NCBI GenBank assembly: GCA_021844645.1
Contig: JAKBTA010000003.1
Span: 1 to 47,879, forward strand
Direction of reading: 5' to 3'
Length of the DNA: 47,879 bases
From: Nitrospirota bacterium
Lineage (GTDB): Bacteria; Nitrospirota_A; Leptospirillia; Leptospirillales; Leptospirillaceae
The notes under the pieces were generated by a model. It worked only from the letters and a program-made list of their open reading frames with translations. It searched no databases and had not been told where the DNA came from. Shown in pieces: positions 1-9,016 of this stretch (positions are counted from its first letter, which is position 1; each line of letters begins with the position of its first letter). Both the position numbers and the translations under genes were made by a program.

Positions 1-1
1 A

Positions 2-529
2 TTCGGATGGATCTTTCTTCCTGACAATGGACTGCCCTCATTAATGAATGAGTGGTTCCCCAACCTGTCGTTCAGAAGAATCCCTTATCTTGAATTTCAA
101 CCTGCCGAAGAAAGATCTCCGACATTCCAGGGGAGAGATCTCTTTGCGAAGGCTCTCATCGAACAGGTTCTGGCAAAAAAGGGAACAGCTTGCGGCAAGA
201 TTCTGTCTCCAGAAATGCTGGCAAGGTCATCGGACCCCACTCCATCAGGAATGTGCCGGATCTGGAATGTTGATCACTTTGGAAATATTCTCCTTGGATA
301 TCACATCAGTGATCCACCGAAAGAGATCACTCTACCTGATGCACCAATTCCTGTACCCTATGTACGATTTTATCAGGATGTACCCGTTGGAGATGTGGGA
401 ATCCTTATCAATAGCTCGGGCTGGCTTGAAATCTTTCAACGGGAAGGATCCGCCCAAAAGAGATGGGGACTCAAGTCAGGAGACCGAATCAGGATCATCC
501 TTGAAGGGGGTCAATACAGATCATTGTGA
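2..529 (+). CDS. SAM hydroxide adenosyltransferase (DUF62 family), 5'-truncated by window edge
   Basis: The reading frame is open from base 2, so the N-terminal part lies outside the window. The visible 175 residues begin GWIFLPDNGLPS, matching the family's PDNG(L) segment near the domain junction. Residues after it read FQGRDLFAKAL, corresponding to the family's F(H)GRD(I)FAP motif, and a later DHFGNILLG matches the D-x-FGN-x-xTN segment of the C-terminal beta-barrel domain. Family members hydrolyse S-adenosylmethionine to adenosine and methionine using a water-derived hydroxide; halogenating relatives exist, but nothing here suggests halide use. The first ATG (base 44) is internal to the motif, so it is not the real start. 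The neighbouring kelch gene has its own promoter. Confidence 0.8.
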   Translation, partial: FGWIFLPDNGLPSLMNEWFPNLSFRRIPYLEFQPAEERSPTFQGRDLFAKALIEQVLAKKGTACGKILSPEMLARSSDPTPSGMCRIWNVDHFGNILLGYHISDPPKEITLPDAPIPVPYVRFYQDVPVGDVGILINSSGWLEIFQREGSAQKRWGLKSGDRIRIILEGGQYRSL

Positions 530-551
530 CCCGATACCCAAGCTCAACGAT

Positions 552-581
552 TTGACAAAATCCAGCGCTGAACGATAGAAT
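552..581 (+). promoter_or_regulatory. sigma70-type promoter upstream of the kelch gene
   Basis: A consensus -35 TTGACA at 552-557 is followed after 18 bases by TAGAAT at 576-581. This lies just past the stop of the adenosyltransferase gene and about 100 bases before the kelch start at 688. Between them sits an imperfect inverted repeat (CAGAATCG / CGTTCTG, about 631-656) that could form a leader hairpin. Confidence 0.6.
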
Positions 582-687
582 CGAATTCAATAATCAATCT
601 CAATTAGCTCAAAAAAACTGATAAAAGATCTTCAGAATCGTTTTCCAATCGTTCTGATGGATGAACAGACCTTACTGGAGACATTTG

Positions 688-2286
688 ATGGCCCGCTTTT
701 ATCGACTCCCCCTTCTCTTCTGTGTATCACTGTCCACATTCCTTTTCCAGCAACCGGCCTTTTCGGAAGACACAGTTCTCGTATCAGGACAAACGCTTCT
801 TGAACGATCCGGAACAGTTACCATTCGCCACATTTCAGATACTGGGAACAAAAAAAGCCGTCCGGGAGAAATCAGGGGCAGGATCGATGAACATGGTCGA
901 TTCTCCTTGCAGGTACCCCGATCCATCTTCCCTGCCAGAATCATCCTGCCAATACAGTCTCCTTCCACCTGTCAAAACAAACCCTACAAGCCATTTCTGT
1001 CAGCCTTCCTCAAAAAACCGGTCCAAAATCTCCAGATAGGGGTTTTGTCTTCCCTCAAAGATCTCCACGCAACGGAACAGTACGCAGGAATACTCAGAAC
1101 AGCCAAAAGCCGGGAGGAAGAAAACACCGAGGAAAAACTGATCGGACAGGCCATTTCAAAAATCTCCATCGGTGGCGTGACCTCAGGGCTGATCGCCTGG
1201 GCCATTGTGGAAGATCTCTCTGACGGGGAGGCCGACGGTTTGAATTGGGGAAAGAAGATTCCGCTCTGCAGCCAATGGTCTCCGGCAATCCTTGCAACAT
1301 CCTATCTTTCGAGGGGATTGCTTGAAACGACAGATGCTCCAAACTCCAACAAGGCTCGCACACTGGCACAAAAAATCATCAGGGAGTTCTCCCATTACGC
1401 CCCTCCGCTCGGAAACCAGAGAATATCAGGACAACCTCTTTCGGTCCCAAGAGATTCAGGGGCGCTTGTGACCCTGTCAGATGGTCGGGTCGTTTCTATT
1501 GGTGGAGAGGCCGCTCCGGGGATCGTCGGAACCGTTGAGGTCTTCAGTCCCTTCACCAACCGGTGGGAGAAAACCATCCCGGATTACCCGCTGCCGGTTT
1601 CCTATACCGCTGCAGCCCCACTCCCCGGGAACAGGATCTTCCTCTCTGGTGGATTCAACAGCACGGGCATCCTCAAGGAAGCCTTTATCTACTCACCAAA
1701 AACAGGACAATGGAACAGGATTGCGCCTGATCCCGTTCCAAGAATGGGCGCGGTTGCCGTTTCATTGCCCAATGGAAATGTTCTGGTCATTGGAGGGCAA
1801 TCCGACTCAGGATTTCTTGCTTTAACAGAAGAGTATTCGATACGGACAGGGAAATGGAAAACACTCCCTTCAGCACCCGAAAGCAGAATGGGCGGCACTG
1901 GTGTTCTCCTGAGCAATGGGCAGGTTCTTTTTATGGGAGGATTCGAAGGGCAGAATGGGATTTCCGGAACAGGGAACATCTATGACCCAATATCCCGGGT
2001 CTGGGGAAAGAAGATCCAGCCATCCCCGACACCCAGACTCTATGCGACAGCCATTCTCCTTCCAGACGGGAAGGTCCTTATGGCCGACGGGTTCAACAGA
2101 AACGGAGTTCTCGACAAACTCGACATCTATGATCCCGGAAGCAACAGCTGGAACAGCAGGCTCCGTCCCGACATTACAAAAAGAAAAGAACTCGGCGCGG
2201 CACTTCTCCCTGACGGAAGAGTCATGCTTGTCGGAGGAGAGGACGCTGGAGGAAACTCGATCGGGTCCGTCACTTTTTTAAAGTAG
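688..2286 (+). CDS. Exported kelch-repeat beta-propeller protein
   Basis: A 532-residue protein with a signal peptide (MARFYRL, a hydrophobic stretch, then QPAFSED). Residues about 20-240 form a domain I do not recognise, with an alpha-helical, Cys-containing part. From about residue 255 there are six kelch-type blades, each ending in a turn such as LSDGRVVSIGG, LPNGNVLVIGG or LPDGRVMLVGG and starting with R/M-x-A/G-A. This gives a six- or seven-bladed propeller like those of galactose-oxidase central domains; no catalytic Tyr/Cys set can be assigned. The ATG at 688 is preferred over one at 661, because GGAG lies 7 bases before it and the signal peptide then begins normally. It is probably a periplasmic or surface binding protein. 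Its stop is 14 bases from the convergent gene at 2301. Confidence 0.75.
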   Translation: MARFYRLPLLFCVSLSTFLFQQPAFSEDTVLVSGQTLLERSGTVTIRHISDTGNKKSRPGEIRGRIDEHGRFSLQVPRSIFPARIILPIQSPSTCQNKPYKPFLSAFLKKPVQNLQIGVLSSLKDLHATEQYAGILRTAKSREEENTEEKLIGQAISKISIGGVTSGLIAWAIVEDLSDGEADGLNWGKKIPLCSQWSPAILATSYLSRGLLETTDAPNSNKARTLAQKIIREFSHYAPPLGNQRISGQPLSVPRDSGALVTLSDGRVVSIGGEAAPGIVGTVEVFSPFTNRWEKTIPDYPLPVSYTAAAPLPGNRIFLSGGFNSTGILKEAFIYSPKTGQWNRIAPDPVPRMGAVAVSLPNGNVLVIGGQSDSGFLALTEEYSIRTGKWKTLPSAPESRMGGTGVLLSNGQVLFMGGFEGQNGISGTGNIYDPISRVWGKKIQPSPTPRLYATAILLPDGKVLMADGFNRNGVLDKLDIYDPGSNSWNSRLRPDITKRKELGAALLPDGRVMLVGGEDAGGNSIGSVTFLK

Positions 2287-2300
2287 ATCCCGCGTATTTA

Positions 2301-3830
2301 TTAAGGGCCGCCAATATATCCCGCCAGCAGGGGGGAATGATCCGGCCGGATGGAAGGGTTTTGATCAAACCCTTCCGATCTCGCCTCAAATGGCAACTGG
2401 AACAACAGCTCCCTTGAGACGTCACCCCATCTCGGAGTGGGCAGATGCTTTCGGACTCCCTCCAGAAAAACCTCCGTAAACAGACCATGTCGACTGGCAG
2501 GATCAACGTGGCTTTCCTGGTGCCTTTCCGAGGCATCCATCTCAAGAAGATCCGCTGGTTCCGGCGACTGATCGCGAACCGCTATCAATGGCCGAGTCCC
2601 CTTCGGGAAGAAAAATCTCTTTCCGCCTGCAAAACAGGCATCAATTATCAAATACTTCTTCTTTGACGCAGATTGGCTGATCCAGCCTTTCAGCGTTTTC
2701 AACGGGATCGCACCCGCCCCCGACGGAAGAATATCCGAAGGGGCAAGACCGGGAGTTCCCGATGGAGACAGGGTTCCATGGCCCGAAAAATAAATCAGAA
2801 ACCGTCGAAGCGGATACCCCTTCCAGACGAGGATTCTGTTTTTGATTGAAAAGTAGCTGGCATGCTCATTTTCCAGTAAAACCGTCGACCAACCCATCTT
2901 TTTCAGAAGACCCGCAACGGATTCTGCGTCATTATCAGCAAACTCTGCTGATGGCACTCCGTTGATAAGATAACGGTCGACACCAATGACAACAGCAACC
3001 CAGTCCTTGTGACGCTTGACTGCATGATTCCCGTCAAGCCTGCGAATCCAGCTTTCCACAGGCCTTGAACCTCGAGGGAAGCTACCCGGCGTGCCAGATT
3101 TTGTGTCATAGGAATCAGAGCCCCCCGACCGCAAGAAATCGATATTTTTCCGAGCCTCGGAAAGCCCATGGTCCGCCGCCTTTTGAAACCAGAATCGTGC
3201 CTTTTCCCGATCGACAGCAGTACCATCGCCCCGCATATAGACAAGACCCAGATTATTCATCGCATCGGGATCCCCGTCCTTTGCCGCGCGGAGAAAGTAA
3301 CGGACGGCACGCTTTTTATCCCCGGGACCACCTATTTCCTCCATGAGGAGCGCCAGGTTGTTGTATCCAGCAGGGTTATTCAGACGAGCTGAACGGGTAA
3401 ACCAATAAATCGCCCGCCGATCACGTTCATTGACGCCAAGGCCATGGCTGTACATGATGCCCAGATTATTCATTGCTTCACTGTTCCCCTTGGAGGCAGC
3501 CTTTTTATACCAGGAAACGGCCTCTTTCGGATCAACAGCCGTTCCCAGCCCATACTCACTCAAATAGCCCTGAATGAATTCGGACTCGGGATCTCCTTTC
3601 ATGGCATTTTTTCTGGATAACAGGAACAGTGTCTTATATTTTTTATGAAGAAGCAGCGACTGAACTTCAGAGTGAGTCAGACCGTTCGGAAGAGTGGTGC
3701 ACCCCGATAGAAGCAGAATGAACAGAAAACAACGGAGAAGTCTTCTTGGCGACGGGATGGGAACGCTCGCTTCAGACACAGAAAAAAAACGCCTCAAAAA
3801 AAGATGTCCGGCTAAGGCAGGAAAAAGCAT
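2301..3830 (-). CDS. Lipoprotein with Sel1 repeats and a caspase-like (peptidase C14) domain
   Basis: A 509-residue protein. A long N-terminus precedes a hydrophobic segment ending LLSGC, a lipobox with Cys44. Residues about 80-230 hold four Sel1-like repeats (for example AVSWYKKAASKGNSEAMNNLG), which mediate protein contacts. After a linker, residues about 275-420 form a caspase/metacaspase fold: VAVVIGVDRY begins the first strand, the catalytic His is H351 in YFSGHG, and the catalytic Cys is C399 in IIDACFAG. Both catalytic residues are present, so proteolytic activity is plausible. GGAGG four bases before the ATG supports this start, although it gives an unusually long signal peptide; an in-frame GTG at codon 18 would shorten it. 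It is last in a co-directional run after fur and a lipoprotein gene (44-base gap). Confidence 0.8.
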   Translation of the reverse strand: MLFPALAGHLFLRRFFSVSEASVPIPSPRRLLRCFLFILLLSGCTTLPNGLTHSEVQSLLLHKKYKTLFLLSRKNAMKGDPESEFIQGYLSEYGLGTAVDPKEAVSWYKKAASKGNSEAMNNLGIMYSHGLGVNERDRRAIYWFTRSARLNNPAGYNNLALLMEEIGGPGDKKRAVRYFLRAAKDGDPDAMNNLGLVYMRGDGTAVDREKARFWFQKAADHGLSEARKNIDFLRSGGSDSYDTKSGTPGSFPRGSRPVESWIRRLDGNHAVKRHKDWVAVVIGVDRYLINGVPSAEFADNDAESVAGLLKKMGWSTVLLENEHASYFSIKNRILVWKGYPLRRFLIYFSGHGTLSPSGTPGLAPSDILPSGAGAIPLKTLKGWISQSASKKKYLIIDACFAGGKRFFFPKGTRPLIAVRDQSPEPADLLEMDASERHQESHVDPASRHGLFTEVFLEGVRKHLPTPRWGDVSRELLFQLPFEARSEGFDQNPSIRPDHSPLLAGYIGGP

Positions 3831-3874
3831 TTATCCTCCCTGGCTCACGACAGAAAGCTTGTCTGATCGACAGG

Positions 3875-4300
3875 CTATCGGTCTTTCTTTAGCTGTGATG
3901 GAAAGTTGTCATAATAGTATTCAGGAGGAACACTTCTCAGGAGATCTGGCAGGTCCATCACCTCACAAGGCATCCATGGCCCTTCCAGACCGTTTGAAGA
4001 AAACCAGTGGCCCTTGTAGGACTGAAAATACTGACCATCGGAAAAATACAGGGGACGGTCAGAGTTCAGAAAAAGGTACAGATTGGTTGTAGGGATCAGT
4101 GTGGGAACGGGGTCCCCGTCAAAACGGAGAGTGGTTGGAGTAACCTTTGAGACGGAAATGGGAGCAGGGCCCTCTGTTGAGCAACCAAGAACAAGAAAAA
4201 ACGTCAAGACAGAAAGAGCGGCAGAAAAAGGAATCCCTGAAAGCATTCCAGAGGATTTTCGCTTGACTCCGAATACAAAACGCCATAGAATTCTCACCAT
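3875..4300 (-). CDS. Small lipoprotein, unknown function
   Basis: A 141-residue protein with a KRKS-containing N-region, a hydrophobic segment and the lipobox LVLGC, so it is probably lipid-anchored. The mature part contains RPLYFSDGQYFQSYKGHW and GLEGPW, followed by a proline-rich stretch ending PPEYYYDN. This resembles small aromatic-rich envelope proteins in which a YxxxxxWY..GPW pattern precedes a Pro/Tyr segment, but I cannot name a family. The start at 4300 is chosen because AGGGG sits six bases upstream; the longer frame starting at 4357 has its SD-like AGGAG almost touching the ATG. It lies between fur and the caspase-like gene in the same direction. Confidence 0.6.
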   Translation of the reverse strand: MVRILWRFVFGVKRKSSGMLSGIPFSAALSVLTFFLVLGCSTEGPAPISVSKVTPTTLRFDGDPVPTLIPTTNLYLFLNSDRPLYFSDGQYFQSYKGHWFSSNGLEGPWMPCEVMDLPDLLRSVPPEYYYDNFPSQLKKDR

Positions 4301-4385
4301 GTCTACCCCTAGGAAACCCCTCAAAAACAGTGCTCTGATGATTGTTGGTCTTGTCATACTCCTGATCTTCGGCCTCTATCTTGGC

Positions 4386-4904
4386 TCAATGGAGTTGCCT
4401 CACTTTACCGCCATGGGACCTTAACCCACCCTCAGCCTCGTCCTGCGTTTTTTCAGAAACCTTTTTGCACACCCCGCAAATCCCTTCGATCTCAATCCGG
4501 TGATATCCCTCCGAATACCCTTCTTTTCTCATGATCTCATGAATACCCTCTTCAAACGGGCAAAAATTGATATCCCGAATCTCACCACAGACACGACAGA
4601 TTAAATGATGGTGATGTCCGACAGAGCCGACAAGATAGACATCATCCCCCGACTCCCTATGAATTTTTTCAAGGATACCCATTTCAAGGAAAAGATCAAT
4701 TGCACGGAAAATCGTTGCACGCCCCAAAGCAGGATCCGTTTTCATCAGGCGTTTTTCCAGATCCATCGGAGAGAAGGTCAGAGGAAACGAGAGGAGAGAT
4801 TTCAGGATGATATTTCTCTGCTCCGTCAGACGACAACCTTTTTCTGCCAGGAGTGCCGTCATATCCTCATAAGAAAAACGCTTTGACCTTCCATCGGACG
4901 CCAT
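4386..4904 (-). CDS. Fur-family metal-responsive transcriptional regulator
   Basis: A 172-residue protein of normal Fur length plus a short C-terminal tail. The N-terminal winged helix includes GCRLTEQRNIILKSL and the recognition-helix region GRATIFRAIDLF. The dimerisation domain has the signature GHHHHLICRVCGEI, followed by a second CxxC (CGVCKK), consistent with a structural zinc site. The regulatory metal cannot be decided from sequence: Fur, Zur and PerR share these motifs. AGGA lies five bases before the ATG. The gene is 27 bases downstream of a lipoprotein gene and the RND gene, suggesting co-transcription and possible control of this envelope cluster. Confidence 0.85.
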   Translation of the reverse strand: MASDGRSKRFSYEDMTALLAEKGCRLTEQRNIILKSLLSFPLTFSPMDLEKRLMKTDPALGRATIFRAIDLFLEMGILEKIHRESGDDVYLVGSVGHHHHLICRVCGEIRDINFCPFEEGIHEIMRKEGYSEGYHRIEIEGICGVCKKVSEKTQDEAEGGLRSHGGKVRQLH

Positions 4905-4931
4905 GAACTTCCTTTCTGAAATATTCAGTCT

Positions 4932-5558
4932 CTATTTTGACAATCTGACAAAAGAAAACGCTTTCAGCGGGTTTTGCGGATAAAGGACTTTCTCGATGAA
5001 ATCTCCGAGGAAGTTGAACTCATTGACCACTCCCGGATAGGCATCAACAGTCACAATCAAAAGAGGATCCGTACACCCGTTCAGATAGTTGCCCATTCCG
5101 AAACCTTTTGCAGAATCAACAGGCACCGGTGAAAGCACATGCAGAAACTTGTCGACGTCCTGATGGAAGAAATACCGTCTGGTAATATGTCCTTCCCAGT
5201 CGACCCACTTGAACTCCACCGCCTGAATATAGCCATTGCTCCTGCCGATGAAACGGATCACGACAGACTTGTACTGGTCCGGCACCTTCACGACACGGTT
5301 ATGTTCGCAGTGAATAACAAAGGGATGGGATGGATCGAGAACAATCGTATAAGGAAATTCGTAAGGGATCACCTTCGGATTGAAAAAGCGATTGATGACC
5401 CTGACGATAACCCCGTTCGGTGCTGCATCCGGAGTTAACCCGAGGGAGGTCAGGGTTGTCGTCTTTTTCACAGTCTGGCACCCAGATAGAAGAACTGCTC
5501 CAGCCAAAACAACAACAGAAAAAAAACTCCATTTAAGATTTCCCAGACGAAATCGCAT
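4932..5558 (-). CDS. Predicted lipoprotein, unknown function
   Basis: A 208-residue protein starting MRFRLGNLKW, with a hydrophobic segment and lipobox LLSGC. The mature part is rich in aromatic residues and beta-branched residues. It includes VDWEGHITRRYFFHQDVDKFLHVLSP and a single conserved-looking NGCTDPLLIV; I recognise no domain. The start at 5558 is chosen over one at 5576 because AGGAGA lies six bases upstream of it. It is 33 bases downstream of the RND pump gene and 27 bases upstream of fur. A role as an accessory of the exporter is possible from position only. Confidence 0.65.
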   Translation of the reverse strand: MRFRLGNLKWSFFSVVVLAGAVLLSGCQTVKKTTTLTSLGLTPDAAPNGVIVRVINRFFNPKVIPYEFPYTIVLDPSHPFVIHCEHNRVVKVPDQYKSVVIRFIGRSNGYIQAVEFKWVDWEGHITRRYFFHQDVDKFLHVLSPVPVDSAKGFGMGNYLNGCTDPLLIVTVDAYPGVVNEFNFLGDFIEKVLYPQNPLKAFSFVRLSK

Positions 5559-5591
5559 CCAAATCTCCTTCATCAAGCAATCGAAATTATT

Positions 5592-8500
5592 TTACGGCTT
5601 CAGTTCATCTTTTGAGAAAAAATTCCAGCGGGCAAAACAATCATATGCAACCGGAACGACAAACAACGTCAGCAACATGGAAGACAGAAGCCCCCCCATG
5701 ACAACAAGGGCCATGGGGGCTCGAAGCGGCCCCCCCGAGCCAAAACCAAGGGCCATGGGGGACATTCCTGCAACCATTGCGACAGTTGTCATCAATACGG
5801 GTCTCAACCTTACGGGACATGCCGACAAAAGAGCATCCCTTCTGGAATAGCCTCTTTTTCTCAATGTATTTGTATAGTCCACCATCAGTATTGCATTTTT
5901 TGCCACAAGTCCAAAGAGGATGATCAGTCCCATCGCGCTCATGATGTTCAGTGAATTGCCTGTCAGGTAAAGAGCCAGTGCCGCACCGGACAGGGAAACA
6001 GGAATGGACAGGGTAATAATGAATGGCTGGATGAAACTTTCGAACTGGGAAGAAAGGACCATGAAAACAGCCACAATTGCGAGGCCGATGGCCATCATGA
6101 AAGATCCGATCGCATTGTTCATGACATCGCCTGAACCACCGAACCGAAGGTGGTAGTCTCCTGAAAGATGGGCTTTTTTCCATTGATTGATCTTGTCGAG
6201 AGCTGTCTTGAGAGGAAAATTGCCAGCAAGGTTGGACTCAAGCGTAACCGATGGCATCCGGTCATCTCTGACACGCCTTTTGAACTGGACTTCGGACTCC
6301 ACCTTTGCAACATCCCCCAGGAAGATGACCCTTCCGGTGGAAGTCATGACCGGCAGAGAGGCAAGGTCCGAAGGAGAAGACAGATCAGGAGGGCTCATTG
6401 AAAGATGGACCGGGATGGACTGGCCATGGACCCTGGCCCAGCCGGTATCAACTCCGGAAAGATAGAGGTGAAGCGTCCCGCCCAATTCTCTCGCACCAAT
6501 CCCTGGCGGAAGATTTTTTTGGGGAACAACGGCCAGAAGTTTTTGCCTCTCCCCTTCACGGATCGTGATATCGACAAAACCGTCCGTTTTGGCAAGGTAC
6601 CGGTGGAGACTTACGCCAAGATCATCAAGCGTCTTCCGGTCCGGGCCCTGGAGAATGATCTGGATCGGAACATCCGTGCCGCTTCCTCCAAGAGGTGAGA
6701 GATGATCGATGGAAAAAGAAATTCCCGGATAGGACAAAAGCAGTCTTCTTAAATCAGCGATCGAGGTCTCCTCTGATGTTTTGCGCGTGGACAAGGGCTT
6801 CATGAGAACGTAGAAGTACCCTCTGTTCGTGGAACCTCCATAGGAATTGCCGATCTGGTAGAAAACCGACTCGATGCCTTTTTGCTGACGTATTTTTGAG
6901 GCAACATCCTCAAAGGTTTTTTTTGAAAATGCGATGGAGGATGATTCTCCGGCGGTCATCCGGACAACATAGGCACCATCATCTGTCCTGGGAACGAGAT
7001 CTGCTCCCAGGAGATAAAAGATCACGGCAGCGACTGCGATCGAGGCTCCCCCCACTCCGGCAACAGTCCACGGATGATCAAGAGCCTTTGCCAAAAAAGA
7101 GCGGTACACGGAAAGAAGGGAGTCCATTTTTTTATCGAGGGATCTCGATGAAATCTGTTTAAGCCCGGCTCCGGGGGCAATCTTCATCAGGACAGGGATC
7201 AGGGAAAGGGAAACCAGCATCGAAACAAGAACCGCAAAAGAAACGGTCAAACCAAATTCAAAGAAAAACTTTCCGATGATGCCATGCATAAAGGCAACCG
7301 GGGCAAAAACAGAGACAATCGAAAAGGTGGTTGCCATAACCGCCATCCCGATCTCTCCGACCCCATCGGAAACGGCCAGGTCAAAAGGCTTTCCCATCTT
7401 CAGGTGACGATGGATATTCTCGAGCACAACGATTGCATCATCCACAAGAATCCCGACAACCAGGGACAAACCAAGCATTGTCATGTTATTGAGGGAAAAG
7501 TGGCTAAGCTTCATCATCAGAAATGTTGCAATAACAGATGAAGGGATCGAGACCGATGCAATCAGCGTTGTCTTGAAGCTGCCCAGAAAAATCCAGATGA
7601 CAATAACCGTCAAGCTGCCACCAAAAAGGAGTGTTTCGAGAAGCTCCCGGTTGTTTTTCCGAACCATCTCCGATCGGTCCATGCGAATAACAGGGTGCAA
7701 TTCGATCGATTGCCCTTTGGTGCCGGAAACTGAAAAAACCGTTCTTGTTTCATGAATAATCTTCTGTATCTGCTCCGAAAGGAAGAGCCCGTCCGCACCC
7801 TTTTTCTTGAAAACCCTTATTCCGATAGCACGTGCGCCATCTATCCTGAAGACCTCAGTCTCCCTGATTGGTCCAACAGAAATCGTCGCAATGTCTGCCA
7901 GGGGAACGGTTCCGCCATTGCCTTTCGGAACAGGCAAAGCAGAAAGAGATGGGATCGTCGACTCCGAGTCGAGCGTCTCAACCATTATTTCTTCCTTGCC
8001 GGAGGTCATTGTCCCGGCAGGAATGGAAAGCCCGACCTTTTTCAGGGATTCAAGAACAGAGGTGACAGGGATCAGGTATTTTCTCAGATCCTTTCTGTGC
8101 ATCCTGACATGAACAACTTCCCGTGGCGGAAAAATCGGCTTGACATCCCCTACTCCCGAAAGTTTTCTGATGGGGGAGACCAGATTTGCCATCGCCCAGT
8201 CCGAGACCACGCGCGTATCCATTGAATCGGGGATAGGGAGAATGACCCATAAAAGAGGCAATGAAGTTGGGTTTACAACAGATATGATCGGTGGTGGCGT
8301 ACCTGAAGGCAGACTGGGAGCAACCCCCTCGACCTTTTCCTGAAGCCTGGGATAGATGAGCCTCGGATCGGTATGCTCAGAAAAAATGGCCGTCAGGGAA
8401 ACCACACCGGGAACACTGACCACATGAAGATGCTTGAGCCCGGGAAGGCTCGAGAGGGCTTCCTCGACCGGCGGAACCACCGTTTTTTCAAGAACCTTGG

Positions 8501-8666
8501 ATGAAACACCCGGAACAAGATAGGTCACGGAAAGAATTGGAAAGGAGACCCTGGGAAAAAGATTTCTTCCAAGGGAGAGGTAGGAGAACACTCCCGAGGC
8601 AATCAGTGCGATAAAGATAATGAGGGTTGTAACAGGTCTTTTGATCGCAAACGTTGAAAGAAACAT
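5592..8666 (-). CDS. RND-family (AcrB/HAE1-like) inner-membrane efflux transporter
   Basis: A 1024-residue protein of typical RND length. It has an N-terminal membrane helix (RPVTTLIIFIALIASG), a large periplasmic loop, six helices, a second helix plus loop, and six more helices. The proton-relay motif GILVDDAIVVLENI in TM4 is intact, as is the related GLVAKNAILMVDYTN in TM10. These point to proton-driven efflux of organic substrates or hydrophobic compounds rather than to the heavy-metal subgroup, but substrate cannot be read from sequence. The start at 8666 has GGAGG three bases upstream and gives the usual FAIKRP start; an ATG at 8693 lacks an SD. No membrane-fusion or outer-membrane channel gene is adjacent. 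Confidence 0.88.
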   Translation of the reverse strand: MFLSTFAIKRPVTTLIIFIALIASGVFSYLSLGRNLFPRVSFPILSVTYLVPGVSSKVLEKTVVPPVEEALSSLPGLKHLHVVSVPGVVSLTAIFSEHTDPRLIYPRLQEKVEGVAPSLPSGTPPPIISVVNPTSLPLLWVILPIPDSMDTRVVSDWAMANLVSPIRKLSGVGDVKPIFPPREVVHVRMHRKDLRKYLIPVTSVLESLKKVGLSIPAGTMTSGKEEIMVETLDSESTIPSLSALPVPKGNGGTVPLADIATISVGPIRETEVFRIDGARAIGIRVFKKKGADGLFLSEQIQKIIHETRTVFSVSGTKGQSIELHPVIRMDRSEMVRKNNRELLETLLFGGSLTVIVIWIFLGSFKTTLIASVSIPSSVIATFLMMKLSHFSLNNMTMLGLSLVVGILVDDAIVVLENIHRHLKMGKPFDLAVSDGVGEIGMAVMATTFSIVSVFAPVAFMHGIIGKFFFEFGLTVSFAVLVSMLVSLSLIPVLMKIAPGAGLKQISSRSLDKKMDSLLSVYRSFLAKALDHPWTVAGVGGASIAVAAVIFYLLGADLVPRTDDGAYVVRMTAGESSSIAFSKKTFEDVASKIRQQKGIESVFYQIGNSYGGSTNRGYFYVLMKPLSTRKTSEETSIADLRRLLLSYPGISFSIDHLSPLGGSGTDVPIQIILQGPDRKTLDDLGVSLHRYLAKTDGFVDITIREGERQKLLAVVPQKNLPPGIGARELGGTLHLYLSGVDTGWARVHGQSIPVHLSMSPPDLSSPSDLASLPVMTSTGRVIFLGDVAKVESEVQFKRRVRDDRMPSVTLESNLAGNFPLKTALDKINQWKKAHLSGDYHLRFGGSGDVMNNAIGSFMMAIGLAIVAVFMVLSSQFESFIQPFIITLSIPVSLSGAALALYLTGNSLNIMSAMGLIILFGLVAKNAILMVDYTNTLRKRGYSRRDALLSACPVRLRPVLMTTVAMVAGMSPMALGFGSGGPLRAPMALVVMGGLLSSMLLTLFVVPVAYDCFARWNFFSKDELKP

Positions 8667-9016
8667 TGGCCTCCAGTGCCGTTTCGAAATCATCCCGAAG
8701 AAGGCGGTCGGAAGATGCGAAAGGAAAGGGCAGCTTCATTATATGTTTTCCCTATGCCGGTTCCACGGAAAGGGGTTTGTCATCAAAAACAGTCACATCA
8801 GGACAGATAAGCGCAGCCTCCCGATAGAGGTTCCCTCTGACAGGACAGGATTTGATCTGACTGTTCTGGTGGCCTACTATAGCAGAGAAGGCGAAGATCA
8901 GAAAGATTGAGTCCGTCCAAAAGGGATGGGGCTCTCCGGAAAAGCTCCTGCCGGCGTGAGGATGACTGGTTGGGAGTGGCAAGTCTGATGTTCAAACAGC
9001 AAAAGGATGGATCCTG
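8667..9016. other. Divergent intergenic region between the RND and thioredoxin-like genes
   Basis: About 350 bases with no convincing gene. Open frames exist on both strands (for example 8743-8910 on plus), but they lack recognisable features and good start sites. It must hold the promoters of the two divergent genes; one candidate for the plus-strand gene is listed separately. Confidence 0.5.
8852..8880 (+). promoter_or_regulatory. Candidate sigma70 promoter for the thioredoxin-like lipoprotein gene
   Basis: TTGATC at 8852-8857 and TACTAT at 8875-8880 are separated by 17 bases. The predicted start would leave a leader of roughly 130 bases before the ATG at 9017. Confidence 0.45.
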
